From the NCBI GenBank assembly GCA_900547195.1, contig URFQ01000032.1, positions 1 through 26,464 of the forward strand: DNA of 26,464 nt, in the 5' to 3' direction. Origin of the DNA: an uncultured Butyricicoccus sp. (GTDB lineage: Bacteria > Bacillota > Clostridia > Oscillospirales > Butyricicoccaceae). Positions within the stretch are counted from its first letter, which is position 1. The number at the start of each line of letters is the position of its first letter. Below are positions 15,068-21,068 of the stretch, piece after piece. Made by a program: the position numbers and the translations under genes. The notes beneath the pieces are model-generated. The model worked only from the letters and a program-made list of their open reading frames with translations. It was not told where the DNA came from and searched no databases.

Positions 15068-15430
15068 TTAGTCTCCGATCGGATTGTCAATCAGGGATGC
15101 AACCCTGAACCGATGGCAATGTCCGTCTTCCCGATCCGTCATGGCTTCGGCAAAGTGGACATGCCTACCGCCGCCTACATTGATAGCGCCGCCCGTGCGT
15201 CCCTTAAACTCATGGAAATGGTCTTCGTAGAAATCTGTGCGGAAGCAGATTTCATGCACATGATCCCCGGTGCCTGTCGGCATCGCCTCACCGCTTACAG
15301 TCGCAAAACGATGATTGTGTGGGTCTGTCCCCGGCTCTGCAATTTGCACACTGCCAATCACCTCGTGTACGTGCCTCTGCGAATGATTGCACTTGCGCTG
15401 CTGGCAGCAATTTGCTTCTGCAAATCCCAT
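15068..15430 (-). CDS. YmaF-family His-rich protein
   Basis: A 120-aa protein matching the YmaF family (function unknown). It shows a regular ladder of six HxH motifs at residues 20-22, 38-40, 57-59, 71-73, 90-92 and 104-106. The spacing is 14 to 19 residues, embedded in HVHE, HNHRFATVSGEA, FRTDFYEDHFHEF, HVHFAEA and HCHRFRVA. The ladder suggests a beta-rich repeat fold that binds several metal ions. The N-terminus adds CC and C (residues 8, 9, 14). There is no signal peptide. GGAGG lies 10 nt before the ATG. It is element cargo, convergent with the Cys-rich gene, so the two may be functionally paired in metal binding. That is inference. Confidence 0.85.
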   Translation of the reverse strand: MGFAEANCCQQRKCNHSQRHVHEVIGSVQIAEPGTDPHNHRFATVSGEAMPTGTGDHVHEICFRTDFYEDHFHEFKGRTGGAINVGGGRHVHFAEAMTDREDGHCHRFRVASLIDNPIGD

Positions 15431-15534
15431 AGTCTTAATGCCTCCTGTTGTATTTTAGGAAAGATTTTGCTTCCCTAGGTCATACTATGCTTCGACAGAA
15501 TTGTGTGGAACAGATATTCTCTCATACGCTTATA

Positions 15535-15588
15535 AAAAAGCGCCCACTCTCGAAGGTGCTTTCCCGATTGTAGATTCCAGATGGGCGC
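15535..15588 (-). terminator. Long inverted repeat with T tract, possible terminator
   Basis: AGCGCCCA and TGGGCGCT (perfect 8 bp) enclose about 34 nt. On the minus strand the hairpin is followed by TTTTTTAT. No credible minus-strand gene lies upstream within 15590-15757, so either a small RNA ends here or it shields ymaF from read-through. The 15431-15757 gap otherwise shows no gene. Confidence 0.45.
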
Positions 15589-15757
15589 TCGCCCTGATTG
15601 CAGACGCTGACCTTGTATTAGCGCCCTCGGAGTTGTGGGCCTCGCAAGCTACCGCTGCTCCACACCGTCATATCGCCGGGGCAAAACCATCCGCATCTGC
15701 GCGTCTTCCGCGCATATCCCCACGGTATTCGGACATACTATCTGTGAGGTGTTTATT

Positions 15758-15913
15758 ATGTCCTATGTCAGTCCAAAACTCCGGCCACGATTTGAAAGCT
15801 TGTCCGTTGACCTGAAAAATGAGATCCTTCGCCGTGACGTCCGATTGGAGAACCTCCACGACCTGATCGCCGTGCTGGAAAGCATCGTCACAGAAGCCGA
15901 GGCCGCCCCTTGA
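15758..15913 (+). CDS. 51-aa helical microprotein, element cargo
   Basis: Starts MSYVSPKLRPRFESLSVDLK and continues NEILRRDVRLENLHDLIAVL to a Glu/Ala-rich end. It is predicted to be almost wholly helical, acidic overall and cytoplasmic. Similar MxYVSPKLxxxFESL small proteins are, as far as I recall, common in Clostridia and have no defined function. GTGAGGTG lies 6 nt before the ATG, and a terminator overlaps the stop. The start context CTGTGAGGTGNTNATNATGTC is shared with the next gene at 16095, which suggests a duplicated or standard cassette start. Confidence 0.75.
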   Translation: MSYVSPKLRPRFESLSVDLKNEILRRDVRLENLHDLIAVLESIVTEAEAAP

Positions 15914-15928
15914 ATGGGGCGGTTTTCT
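15903..15928 (+). terminator. Terminator after the 51-aa gene
   Basis: CCGCCCC-ttgaat-GGGGCGG followed by TTTTCTTT. The left arm lies inside the last codons of the gene. Confidence 0.85.
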
Positions 15929-16094
15929 TTAGACAAAAAAGTAACGTCAATAAAGTAATTATTCCACGGCCGCACCGCCGGGCAACAAGCGTCGGCCCCT
16001 GCTTCGTCACCACATGAAGGGGGATGTTTTTGTTTATGCGAGAGGCATTTTTTGTTCTACTCCTGCGCACCATAGTGGCTGTGAGGTGATGATA

Positions 16095-16423
16095 ATGTCT
16101 ATCAGGATTTTTACAGAGGACGAGCTTTTTACGTGTTTATGCGCATGCTATTCGAGCGAATCGTGCATTTAAAATATGGGGCGGCGAAAGGCGACTTTAT
16201 TGAAGATCTTCCGGCGCACTTGGTCTGGGAGGTCAAGGCGCTGCCAGAGGACGCGCAAACGCGATTCCGCGCTTTAGTGAAACGCATTGTGCACAATAAC
16301 ATGGGTGCGTTCGAAAAGTATTATAATCGCCCGGCGTGTGAGATCGGGGACAACGAGGAGCAATGCGAAAAGGCTATCTATTGCCTGATTCCGGCGATGG
16401 AGGAGTTTATAAAAGAGGAGTAA
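16095..16423 (+). pseudogene. Frameshifted small protein gene, element cargo
   Basis: The ATG at 16095 has GAGGTGAT upstream, but its frame stops after 25 codons (16170-16172). The -1 frame from the T5 run at 16126-16130 continues to 16423. Joined there, the product is about 109 aa: MSIRIFTEDELF, then YVFMRMLFERIVHLKYG, a smooth amphipathic helix across the joint. That supports a single gene with a one-base loss, programmed slippage or a sequencing error. If unjoined, the second part would need a GTG at 16133 with no good ribosome binding site. The rest (DLPAHLVWEVKALPEDA, IYCLIPAMEEFIKEE) is helical with three Cys and is unrecognised. It is the last gene before the right end of the element. 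Confidence 0.6.
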
Positions 16424-16424
16424 C

Positions 16425-16443
16425 GTTGCACCTGCTGTTGCAC
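16425..16443 (+). repeat. Arm-type repeat, right copy
   Basis: GTTGCAC-CTGCT-GTTGCAC, 43 bp inside the right core. It matches the left copy at 12906-12924 except for one base. Confidence 0.8.
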
Positions 16444-16485
16444 TATGGCTAAAAAGTGTAGGGATTTCGTGAAATCATGCCCTCA

Positions 16486-16501
16486 GTGGGAAGGAGCTGA
16501 T
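16486..16501 (+). other. Right attachment core (attR) and cotJC ribosome binding site
   Basis: GTGGGAAGGAGCTGAT, a direct repeat of the left core. GGAAGGAG also serves as the ribosome binding site of cotJC, so insertion preserved cotJC translation but cut it off from the cotJ promoter. Confidence 0.85.
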
Positions 16502-16506
16502 AATTA

Positions 16507-16929
16507 ATGTGGGGTTATGAGAAAAAATTACAGTACCCGGTGAAGATTCAAAACCCGGATCCGGCAGTGGCAAAATTAGTAATCACACAGCTCGGCGGAC
16601 CGGACGGCGAATTGGCGGCGGCAACCCGCTATTTGAATCAGCGGTATACGATGCCTTATAAAGAATGTAAGGGGATCCTGACCGACATCGGTACGGAAGA
16701 ACTGGCCCATCAGGAAATGATTGCGGCGATCGTCTATCAGCTCACCCGCAATCTCACGCCCGAGCAAATCAAGCAGTCCGGGTTTGATGCGTATTTTGTC
16801 GATCATACGACCGGAATTTACCCGCAGTCGGCAGCCGGCGTGCCGTTTTCGGCATCGGTTCTTCAGTGCAAGGGGGACGCAATCACCGATCTGGTAGAAG
16901 ACCTTGCAGCAGATGCTGCAATCATATAA
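16507..16929 (+). pseudogene. cotJC: Spore coat protein CotJC (Mn-catalase-like), C-terminally truncated
   Basis: A 140-aa product against about 190 aa for CotJC. The N-terminal part is excellent: MWGYEKKLQYPVKIQ, GGPDGELAAATRYLNQRY, DIGTEELAHQEM, VDHTTGIYPQSAAGVPFSAS and GDAITDLVEDLAA. E35, E64/E65 and H68 correspond to the first half of the ferritin-like dimetal site. After EDLAA the family continues E-x-K-A-R-x-T-Y and ends with an REREIVHxxR helix that supplies the last Glu and His ligands. Here it reads DAAII and stops. The remaining ~50 codons are not found elsewhere in the window. The break lies in the palindrome TTGCAGCA-GA-TGCTGCAA (16905-16922). It is probably inactive as a catalase-like enzyme, though coat assembly might persist. 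Confidence 0.85.
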
Positions 16930-17302
16930 GAACAACCGAAAGACTCCGATCGTTCCCTATAGGAAGCCCTGTTTCACAGGAAAAGAGAAAATCCACTATA
17001 TAATTGACGAAAAAACCAGTTGCTTTGATAGAGTCAATCTTTACAAATGGATGCCGCGACACCGAGATGCCGGTTTTCGGCACCTGTGCCGGGATGATTT
17101 CATTGCATGGTCGGTTGAGGGCGGTGCATACGTATTTTCTGAAAATGTTGTAAAGGATACGGCTCGTGAAGTGATCCAATGTGCCAGAAATTTACACGCT
17201 GGATCGCTTGCAGGACCGCACGTTTTCCGATAAAATGAAAAACAGGTTCGCGCGTCCGCGGATGGCGGCGGCCTGTATCCTTTGGAAAACGAGGTGTCCG
17301 AT
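16930..17302. other. Intergenic stretch of uncertain origin after truncated cotJC
   Basis: No convincing gene. A frame from 16904 to 17233 lacks a ribosome binding site and family features. The DNA begins right at the point where the CotJC sequence is lost, so it may be the edge of an older insertion or deletion. Confidence 0.5.
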
Positions 17303-17464
17303 ATGAAACAATCTTCCCATCCGTGTCCCTGCAAGCGGATGGAGTGTCCGCGTCATGGGGACTGCGCAGCCTGTCGGGATCATCATGATCAGTTTAAACG
17401 GAAAATGCGCCCCGCCTGTGAAAGACCGCAGACAAAAAGGAGGAATAAGCCGTGCCGGGACTAA
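17303..17464 (+). CDS. Small Cys-rich protein (CPCKR-x-CxxHGxCxxCxxxH)
   Basis: A 53-aa protein: MKQSSHPCPCKRMECPRHGD, then CAACRDHHDQF and a basic Cys-containing tail. The pattern CxC-x4-CxxHGxCxxC-x2-HH looks like a compact zinc- or iron-binding knuckle, and similar small proteins of unknown function are familiar in Clostridia. GAGGTG precedes the ATG at 17303 by about 6 nt. An earlier in-frame ATG at 17282 would add seven residues without a ribosome binding site. It stands alone, followed by a ~290-nt region with a terminator and then the ABC operon promoter. Confidence 0.75.
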   Translation: MKQSSHPCPCKRMECPRHGDCAACRDHHDQFKRKMRPACERPQTKRRNKPCRD

Positions 17465-17541
17465 AATTCACGGAATGCCGGTTTGCAATTTGACATAAAT
17501 CCATAAATTCATTTGGCTTGCAACAGGGCGGGAGGTATGAA

Positions 17542-17640
17542 ATGCACGGCTTTATATTGATGCACCTTATGAGCCTTGATGAAAACCACCGCACAGGTGG
17601 TTTTTCTTTGTCTGCGGGACGGCGCCGGAGGAGCGCTTAA
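17542..17640 (+). CDS. Possible 32-aa short ORF (low confidence)
   Basis: ATG lies 6 nt after GGGAGG and encodes MHGFILMHLMSLDENHRTGG followed by an Arg-rich end. The terminator hairpin at 17582-17604 lies inside the frame, which argues against a stable gene. It could be a leader peptide or chance. Nothing in it is recognisable. Confidence 0.25.
   Translation: MHGFILMHLMSLDENHRTGGFSLSAGRRRRSA
17582..17607 (+). terminator. Terminator upstream of the ABC operon
   Basis: AAAACCACC-gcaca-GGTGGTTTTT continuing with CTTTG. It isolates the ABC operon from upstream transcription. Confidence 0.75.
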
Positions 17641-17668
17641 ATAGGTTTCAGAAAATTTGAGAATCCTC

Positions 17669-17697
17669 TTGACAGGTGCTTCATCCTGTGGTAAGAT
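17669..17697 (+). promoter_or_regulatory. Promoter of the ABC importer operon
   Basis: TTGACA, a 17-bp spacer, then TAAGAT. An inverted repeat ACAGG-N8-CCTGT (17672-17676/17685-17689) overlaps the -35 and spacer and may be an operator. Confidence 0.75.
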
Positions 17698-17708
17698 TTG
17701 AATCACAT

Positions 17709-17733
17709 TAAACATATTAAATGAGTATGTTTA
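17709..17733. promoter_or_regulatory. Palindromic operator candidate
   Basis: TAAACATA-N9-TATGTTTA, perfect 8-bp arms, from about +5 to +29 relative to the predicted start. It is suitable for a dimeric repressor or, less likely, an RNA hairpin. Confidence 0.55.
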
Positions 17734-17755
17734 TAGGTGAAAGGAGCGTTCGATC

Positions 17756-17887
17756 ATGAAAGAACAAAAAAGCCAATCGGGTATATTTCAGCAAGGGGAT
17801 TTTTTGTGTATGCGAATGCCCCATGCTTTAAAGCTTCCCTGTAGGATGTTTGCGCAGAGCCTGACCGGCAGCGGAGGGCGGCGATGA
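17756..17887 (+). CDS. Short leader-like peptide with Cys/Met cluster
   Basis: A 43-aa frame: MKEQKSQSGIFQQGDF, then LCMRMPHALKLPCRMF and a basic end. AAAGGAG lies 9 nt before the ATG, and the stop overlaps the DUF2292 start (ATGA), so the next gene is translationally coupled to it. Two Cys and three Met sit within residues 18-31. Clustered codons of this type are what a leader peptide sensing sulfur amino acids would carry, and this fits a NitT/TauT-type importer operon. No signal peptide and no known family. Function is inference. Confidence 0.55.
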   Translation: MKEQKSQSGIFQQGDFLCMRMPHALKLPCRMFAQSLTGSGGRR

Positions 17888-18036
17888 ACGATCTGAAACT
17901 TTATGGGCTGAAGTTGGAACATATTCAGAAACTTCTGGACGCGATCCATGCCGTGCGTTTTGGCACGGTGACGGCTGTGATTCAGGATGGGAGCCTCATT
18001 CAGCTCGAACAACATGAAAAAATAAGACTTAAGTAA
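17884..18036 (+). CDS. DUF2292 (YezD-like) small protein
   Basis: A 50-aa protein matching the DUF2292 family. The C-terminal core AIHAVRFGTVTAVIQDGSLI and QLEQHEKIRLK corresponds to the family pattern (IxFGxVxLVIQDGxVxQIExxEKxR). GGAGGG lies 5 nt before the ATG. Members often sit beside sulfur-assimilation or sulfonate-type transport genes, although the biochemical role is not known. It is followed, within the same transcript, by a strong hairpin ahead of the permease gene. Confidence 0.85.
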   Translation: MNDLKLYGLKLEHIQKLLDAIHAVRFGTVTAVIQDGSLIQLEQHEKIRLK

Positions 18037-18047
18037 CGTTGCTGACC

Positions 18048-18114
18048 GAAAAACACGGAGGCATTGCGATGGGCTAGGGATGCGCCCACGTACAATGCTT
18101 TCGTGTTTTTCTTT
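18048..18114 (+). promoter_or_regulatory. Attenuator-like hairpin before the permease gene
   Basis: The outer stem GAAAAACACG/CGTGTTTTTC and inner stem GCATTG/CAATGC enclose GGGC...GCCC. The structure ends in TTTTTCTTT and sits 7 nt before the permease ribosome binding site. It has the shape of an intrinsic terminator inside the operon. It could set the ratio of DUF2292 to transporter or respond to the upstream leader peptide. It matches no riboswitch class I recognise. Confidence 0.6.
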
Positions 18115-18130
18115 GTCCAAAGGAGAAGTT

Positions 18131-19078
18131 ATGAACAAGCTGAAAACTTTGTTGCCGGTTCTGGCCGCCGCAGCATCATTTCTGACCGCCTGGCTTTGGC
18201 CGGATTCCATCGCCCATCCGGCAGCAGCACACCCCTATTTTTCCATTCTGCTGGCGGGCGTGCTTGTCCTTGCCGCGGCAGGGTTCCTCGCCGGGCTGGT
18301 ACTGCCTGCCTTCGGCGCAGGCTATGCGCAGAATGCGCCGTTTTACGCCGGGATCCTGATGTTTCTGTGCATCCTCAACATTCTGACAGCAAAGACCGCC
18401 ACGCTTCCGGTGCTGTATTTCCCGTCTCTCGACCGGGTGTTCGGCGTGCTGGTGGAAGACGCGGCCTTCATTGGCAAGTGCCTGCTGTATTCGCTGCGGC
18501 TGCAGCTGGTCGGCTGGCTGTGCGGCGCAGCGGCTGGAACCCTGACCGGCATCGCCATCGGGTTCCACCGCCATGTGCGTTACTGGGTGCAGCCGCTCGT
18601 GCGCGTGCTTGGCCCAATCCCATCCACCGCATGGATTCCGCTCGTGCTCATCAGCTTTCCAACGGTGATCTCGGCAAGCACCTTCCTGATTGCGCTCGCG
18701 GTCTGGTTTCCAACCTCGGTGCTGACCTCCAGCGGCATTTCGGGCATCCAAAATTCCTATTTTGAAGCTGCCGCCACGCTGGGCGCAAGCAGCCGGTACA
18801 CCATCCTGCGGGTCGGTATCCCGGCCGCGATGCCGAGCATGTTTATCGGCCTGTTCAACGGTACCTGCGCGTCGTTTATCACGCTGGTGACCGCTGAAAT
18901 GCTGGGTGCAAAATACGGCATTGGCTGGTATATCAACTGGCAGAAGGATATGATGGCCTATGCCAATGTTTATGCGGGGCTCATTGTCATGTCCCTGACC
19001 TGCTACTGCATCATTACATTGCTGTTCCGCGCACGGGATAAAGTTCTTGTCTGGCAGAAAGGAGTGATTAAATGGTAG
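18131..19078 (+). CDS. ABC transporter permease, NitT/TauT (SsuC-like) family
   Basis: A 315-aa inner-membrane permease. About seven hydrophobic segments are visible. The cytoplasmic EAA loop reads YFEAAATLGASSRYTILRVGIPAAMP, the signature that contacts the ATPase. GPIPSTAWIPLVLISFPT is typical of SsuC/TauC/NrtB permeases. The first ~110 residues carry additional membrane segments before the canonical fold. AAAGGAG precedes the ATG at 18131. The stop overlaps the ATPase start. The transported compound is not apparent from sequence; NitT/TauT relatives carry sulfonates, nitrate, taurine or thiamine precursors. Confidence 0.92.
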   Translation: MNKLKTLLPVLAAAASFLTAWLWPDSIAHPAAAHPYFSILLAGVLVLAAAGFLAGLVLPAFGAGYAQNAPFYAGILMFLCILNILTAKTATLPVLYFPSLDRVFGVLVEDAAFIGKCLLYSLRLQLVGWLCGAAAGTLTGIAIGFHRHVRYWVQPLVRVLGPIPSTAWIPLVLISFPTVISASTFLIALAVWFPTSVLTSSGISGIQNSYFEAAATLGASSRYTILRVGIPAAMPSMFIGLFNGTCASFITLVTAEMLGAKYGIGWYINWQKDMMAYANVYAGLIVMSLTCYCIITLLFRARDKVLVWQKGVIKW

Positions 19079-19851
19079 GAGGCATCGAGATATCCGGCGT
19101 GGGGAAGAGGTTTGTAAGCCCGCAGGGGGAAACCGTTACCGCGCTTTCGGAAATTCATTTGCAGATCAAGCCCGGGTCGTTTACCTCGCTGATCGGCCCG
19201 TCAGGCTGCGGAAAATCAACCCTGCTGCGCTTGATTGCCGGACTGATCCAGCCCGACAGCGGTATGCTGACGCTCGATGGCGCAGAGATCGCAGGGCCGG
19301 GCAGCGACCGCGGCTTTATGTTCCAGGAACACACCCTGTTTCCATGGCTTACTATCTATGAAAACATTGCGTTCAGCCTGCGGGCGCGCGGGATTTATAA
19401 AGAAACGGCGTCCCGCGTCGATGAATTTATCCAACTGGTCGGCCTGGCCGGTTTTGAAAAATATTATCCGCATCAGCTTTCCGGCGGCATGTGCCAACGC
19501 GCTTCGCTGGCGAGGGCGCTGGTCAGCCATCCCAAGGTGCTGCTGCTCGATGAGCCGCTTGGCGCGCTCGACGCTTTTACGCGCATGAATATGCAGGAAG
19601 AAATTTTGCGCATTCGGAAAGAACAGGATATGACCATGATCATGGTCACGCACGATGTGGACGAAGCCGTATACCTGTCCGACCGGATCGTGGTGATGAC
19701 GCCGCGCCCGGGACGCATCACCAAGATTGTTGATGTGCCGTTCCACCATCCGCGGGCGCGCAGCAGCGATGAATTTTTGTATTACCATGCCGAGGTGCTC
19801 CGCCTGCTCAACTATGGCGGCACCATCCTCGAACCGGATTATTATTTGTAA
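19072..19851 (+). CDS. ABC transporter ATP-binding protein, NitT/TauT (SsuB-like) family
   Basis: A 259-aa ATPase at the inner face of the membrane that powers the adjacent permease. Walker A is GPSGCGKST (about residues 42-50), the Q-loop is MFQEHTLFPW, the signature is LSGGMCQRASLARAL, Walker B is VLLLDEPLGALD and the H-loop is MVTHDVDEAVYLSDR. GKITKIVD-type and PRPGRI segments near the C-terminus are typical of SsuB/TauB. AAAGGAG precedes the ATG, which overlaps the permease stop by 7 nt. Confidence 0.95.
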   Translation: MVGGIEISGVGKRFVSPQGETVTALSEIHLQIKPGSFTSLIGPSGCGKSTLLRLIAGLIQPDSGMLTLDGAEIAGPGSDRGFMFQEHTLFPWLTIYENIAFSLRARGIYKETASRVDEFIQLVGLAGFEKYYPHQLSGGMCQRASLARALVSHPKVLLLDEPLGALDAFTRMNMQEEILRIRKEQDMTMIMVTHDVDEAVYLSDRIVVMTPRPGRITKIVDVPFHHPRARSSDEFLYYHAEVLRLLNYGGTILEPDYYL

Positions 19852-19865
19852 AAAGGAGTAAAACC

Positions 19866-21044
19866 ATGAAAAAGAGAATCCTCAGCCTGCTGCTTGCAGC
19901 ATCCACGCTGGCGCTGAGCGCCTGCGGCGCACAGTCTGCATCGTCCGCCCGGTCCGGCGCATCGGCGTCCGCCGGAGACGGCTCGCTCTACCATTTGCAC
20001 ATAGCGTATTCCCCATCCCTTTGCCAGGCGCCGCTTCATATTGCGGTCGAAAAAGGGTTTTTCGAGGACGAGGGGATTGACGCGGAGAATATCCAGCTGG
20101 ACGCGGCCCATGTCCAGGAAGCCATCGGCGCCGATCAGGTGGACGCGGGCTTTGGCCTGGTGGGCAAGTTCCTGCAGCCGCTGGAAAATGGCCTGCCCAT
20201 TAAGTTTACTGCCGGCATCCATACCGGCTGCGTGAAAATCGTTGCGCCGAAGGATTCGGGCATCCAGACCGTAGCCGATCTGAAGGGCAAGCGCATCGGC
20301 GTGTCCGGCCTGGCAGGCGCGGAAACCATTGTGGCGAAGCGTGCATTGTCCGCCGAGGGCATCTGTGTGGATGAAAAGAATCCGGAAGTGGAATTCGTTG
20401 TCTTTTCCAAAAACGACCTGGGACAGGCGCTGGAAAATGGTTCGATCGATGTGATTTCCTACAGCGACCCCATAGTTTCGCAGTTTGCCGAGCAATATGA
20501 CCTGAACACCATCCTTGACACGGCGACCAGCGACGGCTTTGACAAGGAATACTGCTGTGCGTCGTTTGTCAGCAGCAAACTGGCGGCCGAGCATCCCGAG
20601 GTTGCCGCGGCATTTACCCGTGCCGTGCTCAAGGCTTCGGTCTGGGTGCAGCAGCATACCGAAGAAGCCGCACAGATTCAGCTGGACAAAAAGTATGTGA
20701 CCGGCGACCTGACGTTCAATACCAAGCTGCTCAAATCGTACAATTATCTGCCGTCCGTGCAGGGCGGCTACGATGCGATTAAGCTGAGCGTCGGGCAGCT
20801 CGCGGAAATTGGCGTACTGAAGGCGGACACCGATGCGGAGAAGTTCGCGGACAGCTGCTACCTGTTCTTTGACGATGTCCCGGACACCTATACCGCAAAG
20901 GAAATTGAAGCGGGTTTGGATTCCGACGAGACGCAGGCGGCGCCGTCGCAGACTGCTTCTCCAGCTTCGGTTCCAGCGGCCGGTGGGGAAGAGGATTGCT
21001 GCTCTGCGGGCAGCACCATACCTGCGCCAACCGTAAAAGCTTGA
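19866..21044 (+). CDS. Substrate-binding lipoprotein, NitT/TauT (NMT1/SsuA-like) family
   Basis: A 392-aa lipoprotein. The signal peptide ends in lipobox LSAC (Cys19 region: LALSACGAQS), followed by a Ser/Ala linker. The two-lobed binding domain starts LHIAYSPSLCQAPLHIAVEK. FFEDEGID, GVSGLAGAETIVAKR and the DPIVSQFAEQYDL region resemble NMT1/SsuA proteins. Unusual features are several Cys in the mature protein (YCCAS, DSCYLF) and a C-terminal Pro/Ala-rich tail ending EDCCSAGSTIPAPTVKA, which could bind metal or form disulfides. AAAAGGAGT precedes the ATG, 14 nt after the ATPase stop. The ligand is unknown. Confidence 0.92.
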   Translation: MKKRILSLLLAASTLALSACGAQSASSARSGASASAGDGSLYHLHIAYSPSLCQAPLHIAVEKGFFEDEGIDAENIQLDAAHVQEAIGADQVDAGFGLVGKFLQPLENGLPIKFTAGIHTGCVKIVAPKDSGIQTVADLKGKRIGVSGLAGAETIVAKRALSAEGICVDEKNPEVEFVVFSKNDLGQALENGSIDVISYSDPIVSQFAEQYDLNTILDTATSDGFDKEYCCASFVSSKLAAEHPEVAAAFTRAVLKASVWVQQHTEEAAQIQLDKKYVTGDLTFNTKLLKSYNYLPSVQGGYDAIKLSVGQLAEIGVLKADTDAEKFADSCYLFFDDVPDTYTAKEIEAGLDSDETQAAPSQTASPASVPAAGGEEDCCSAGSTIPAPTVKA

Positions 21045-21068
21045 TAAATGACAGAGGAGACAATAAAC

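Larger units (their letters stand above)
12723..16497. mobile_element. 3.76-kb integrative element between cotJB and cotJC
   Basis: Bounded by direct repeats GTGGGAAGGAGC (12723-12734 and 16486-16497; with one mismatch the match extends to GAT). It holds a tyrosine integrase at the left end pointing outward, an excisionase-like HTH gene, and four cargo genes. Direct 19-bp repeats GTTGCACYTGCTGTTGCAC inside both ends (12906-12924 and 16425-16443) look like integrase arm sites. No replication, conjugation, capsid or transposase gene is visible, so mobility beyond site-specific excision and integration would need help. Precise recombination between the cores restores a continuous cotJB-cotJC junction, as in skin-type intervening elements of sporulation genes. 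Confidence 0.88.

Noticed and set aside
15734..15741. CATACTAT, a good sigma-E -10 match upstream of the 51-aa gene
   Set aside because: Transcription would start inside the ribosome binding site, so it cannot be this gene's promoter in that position.
16024..16089. 21-aa hydrophobic frame (MFLFMREAFFVLLLRTIVAV...) resembling a type I toxin
   Set aside because: The ATG directly abuts the GGGGG run, leaving no workable spacing, and there is no antisense RNA signal. Too weak to call.
16904..17233. 109-aa frame after cotJC
   Set aside because: It starts inside cotJC without a ribosome binding site. I checked it for the missing CotJC C-terminus and did not find it.
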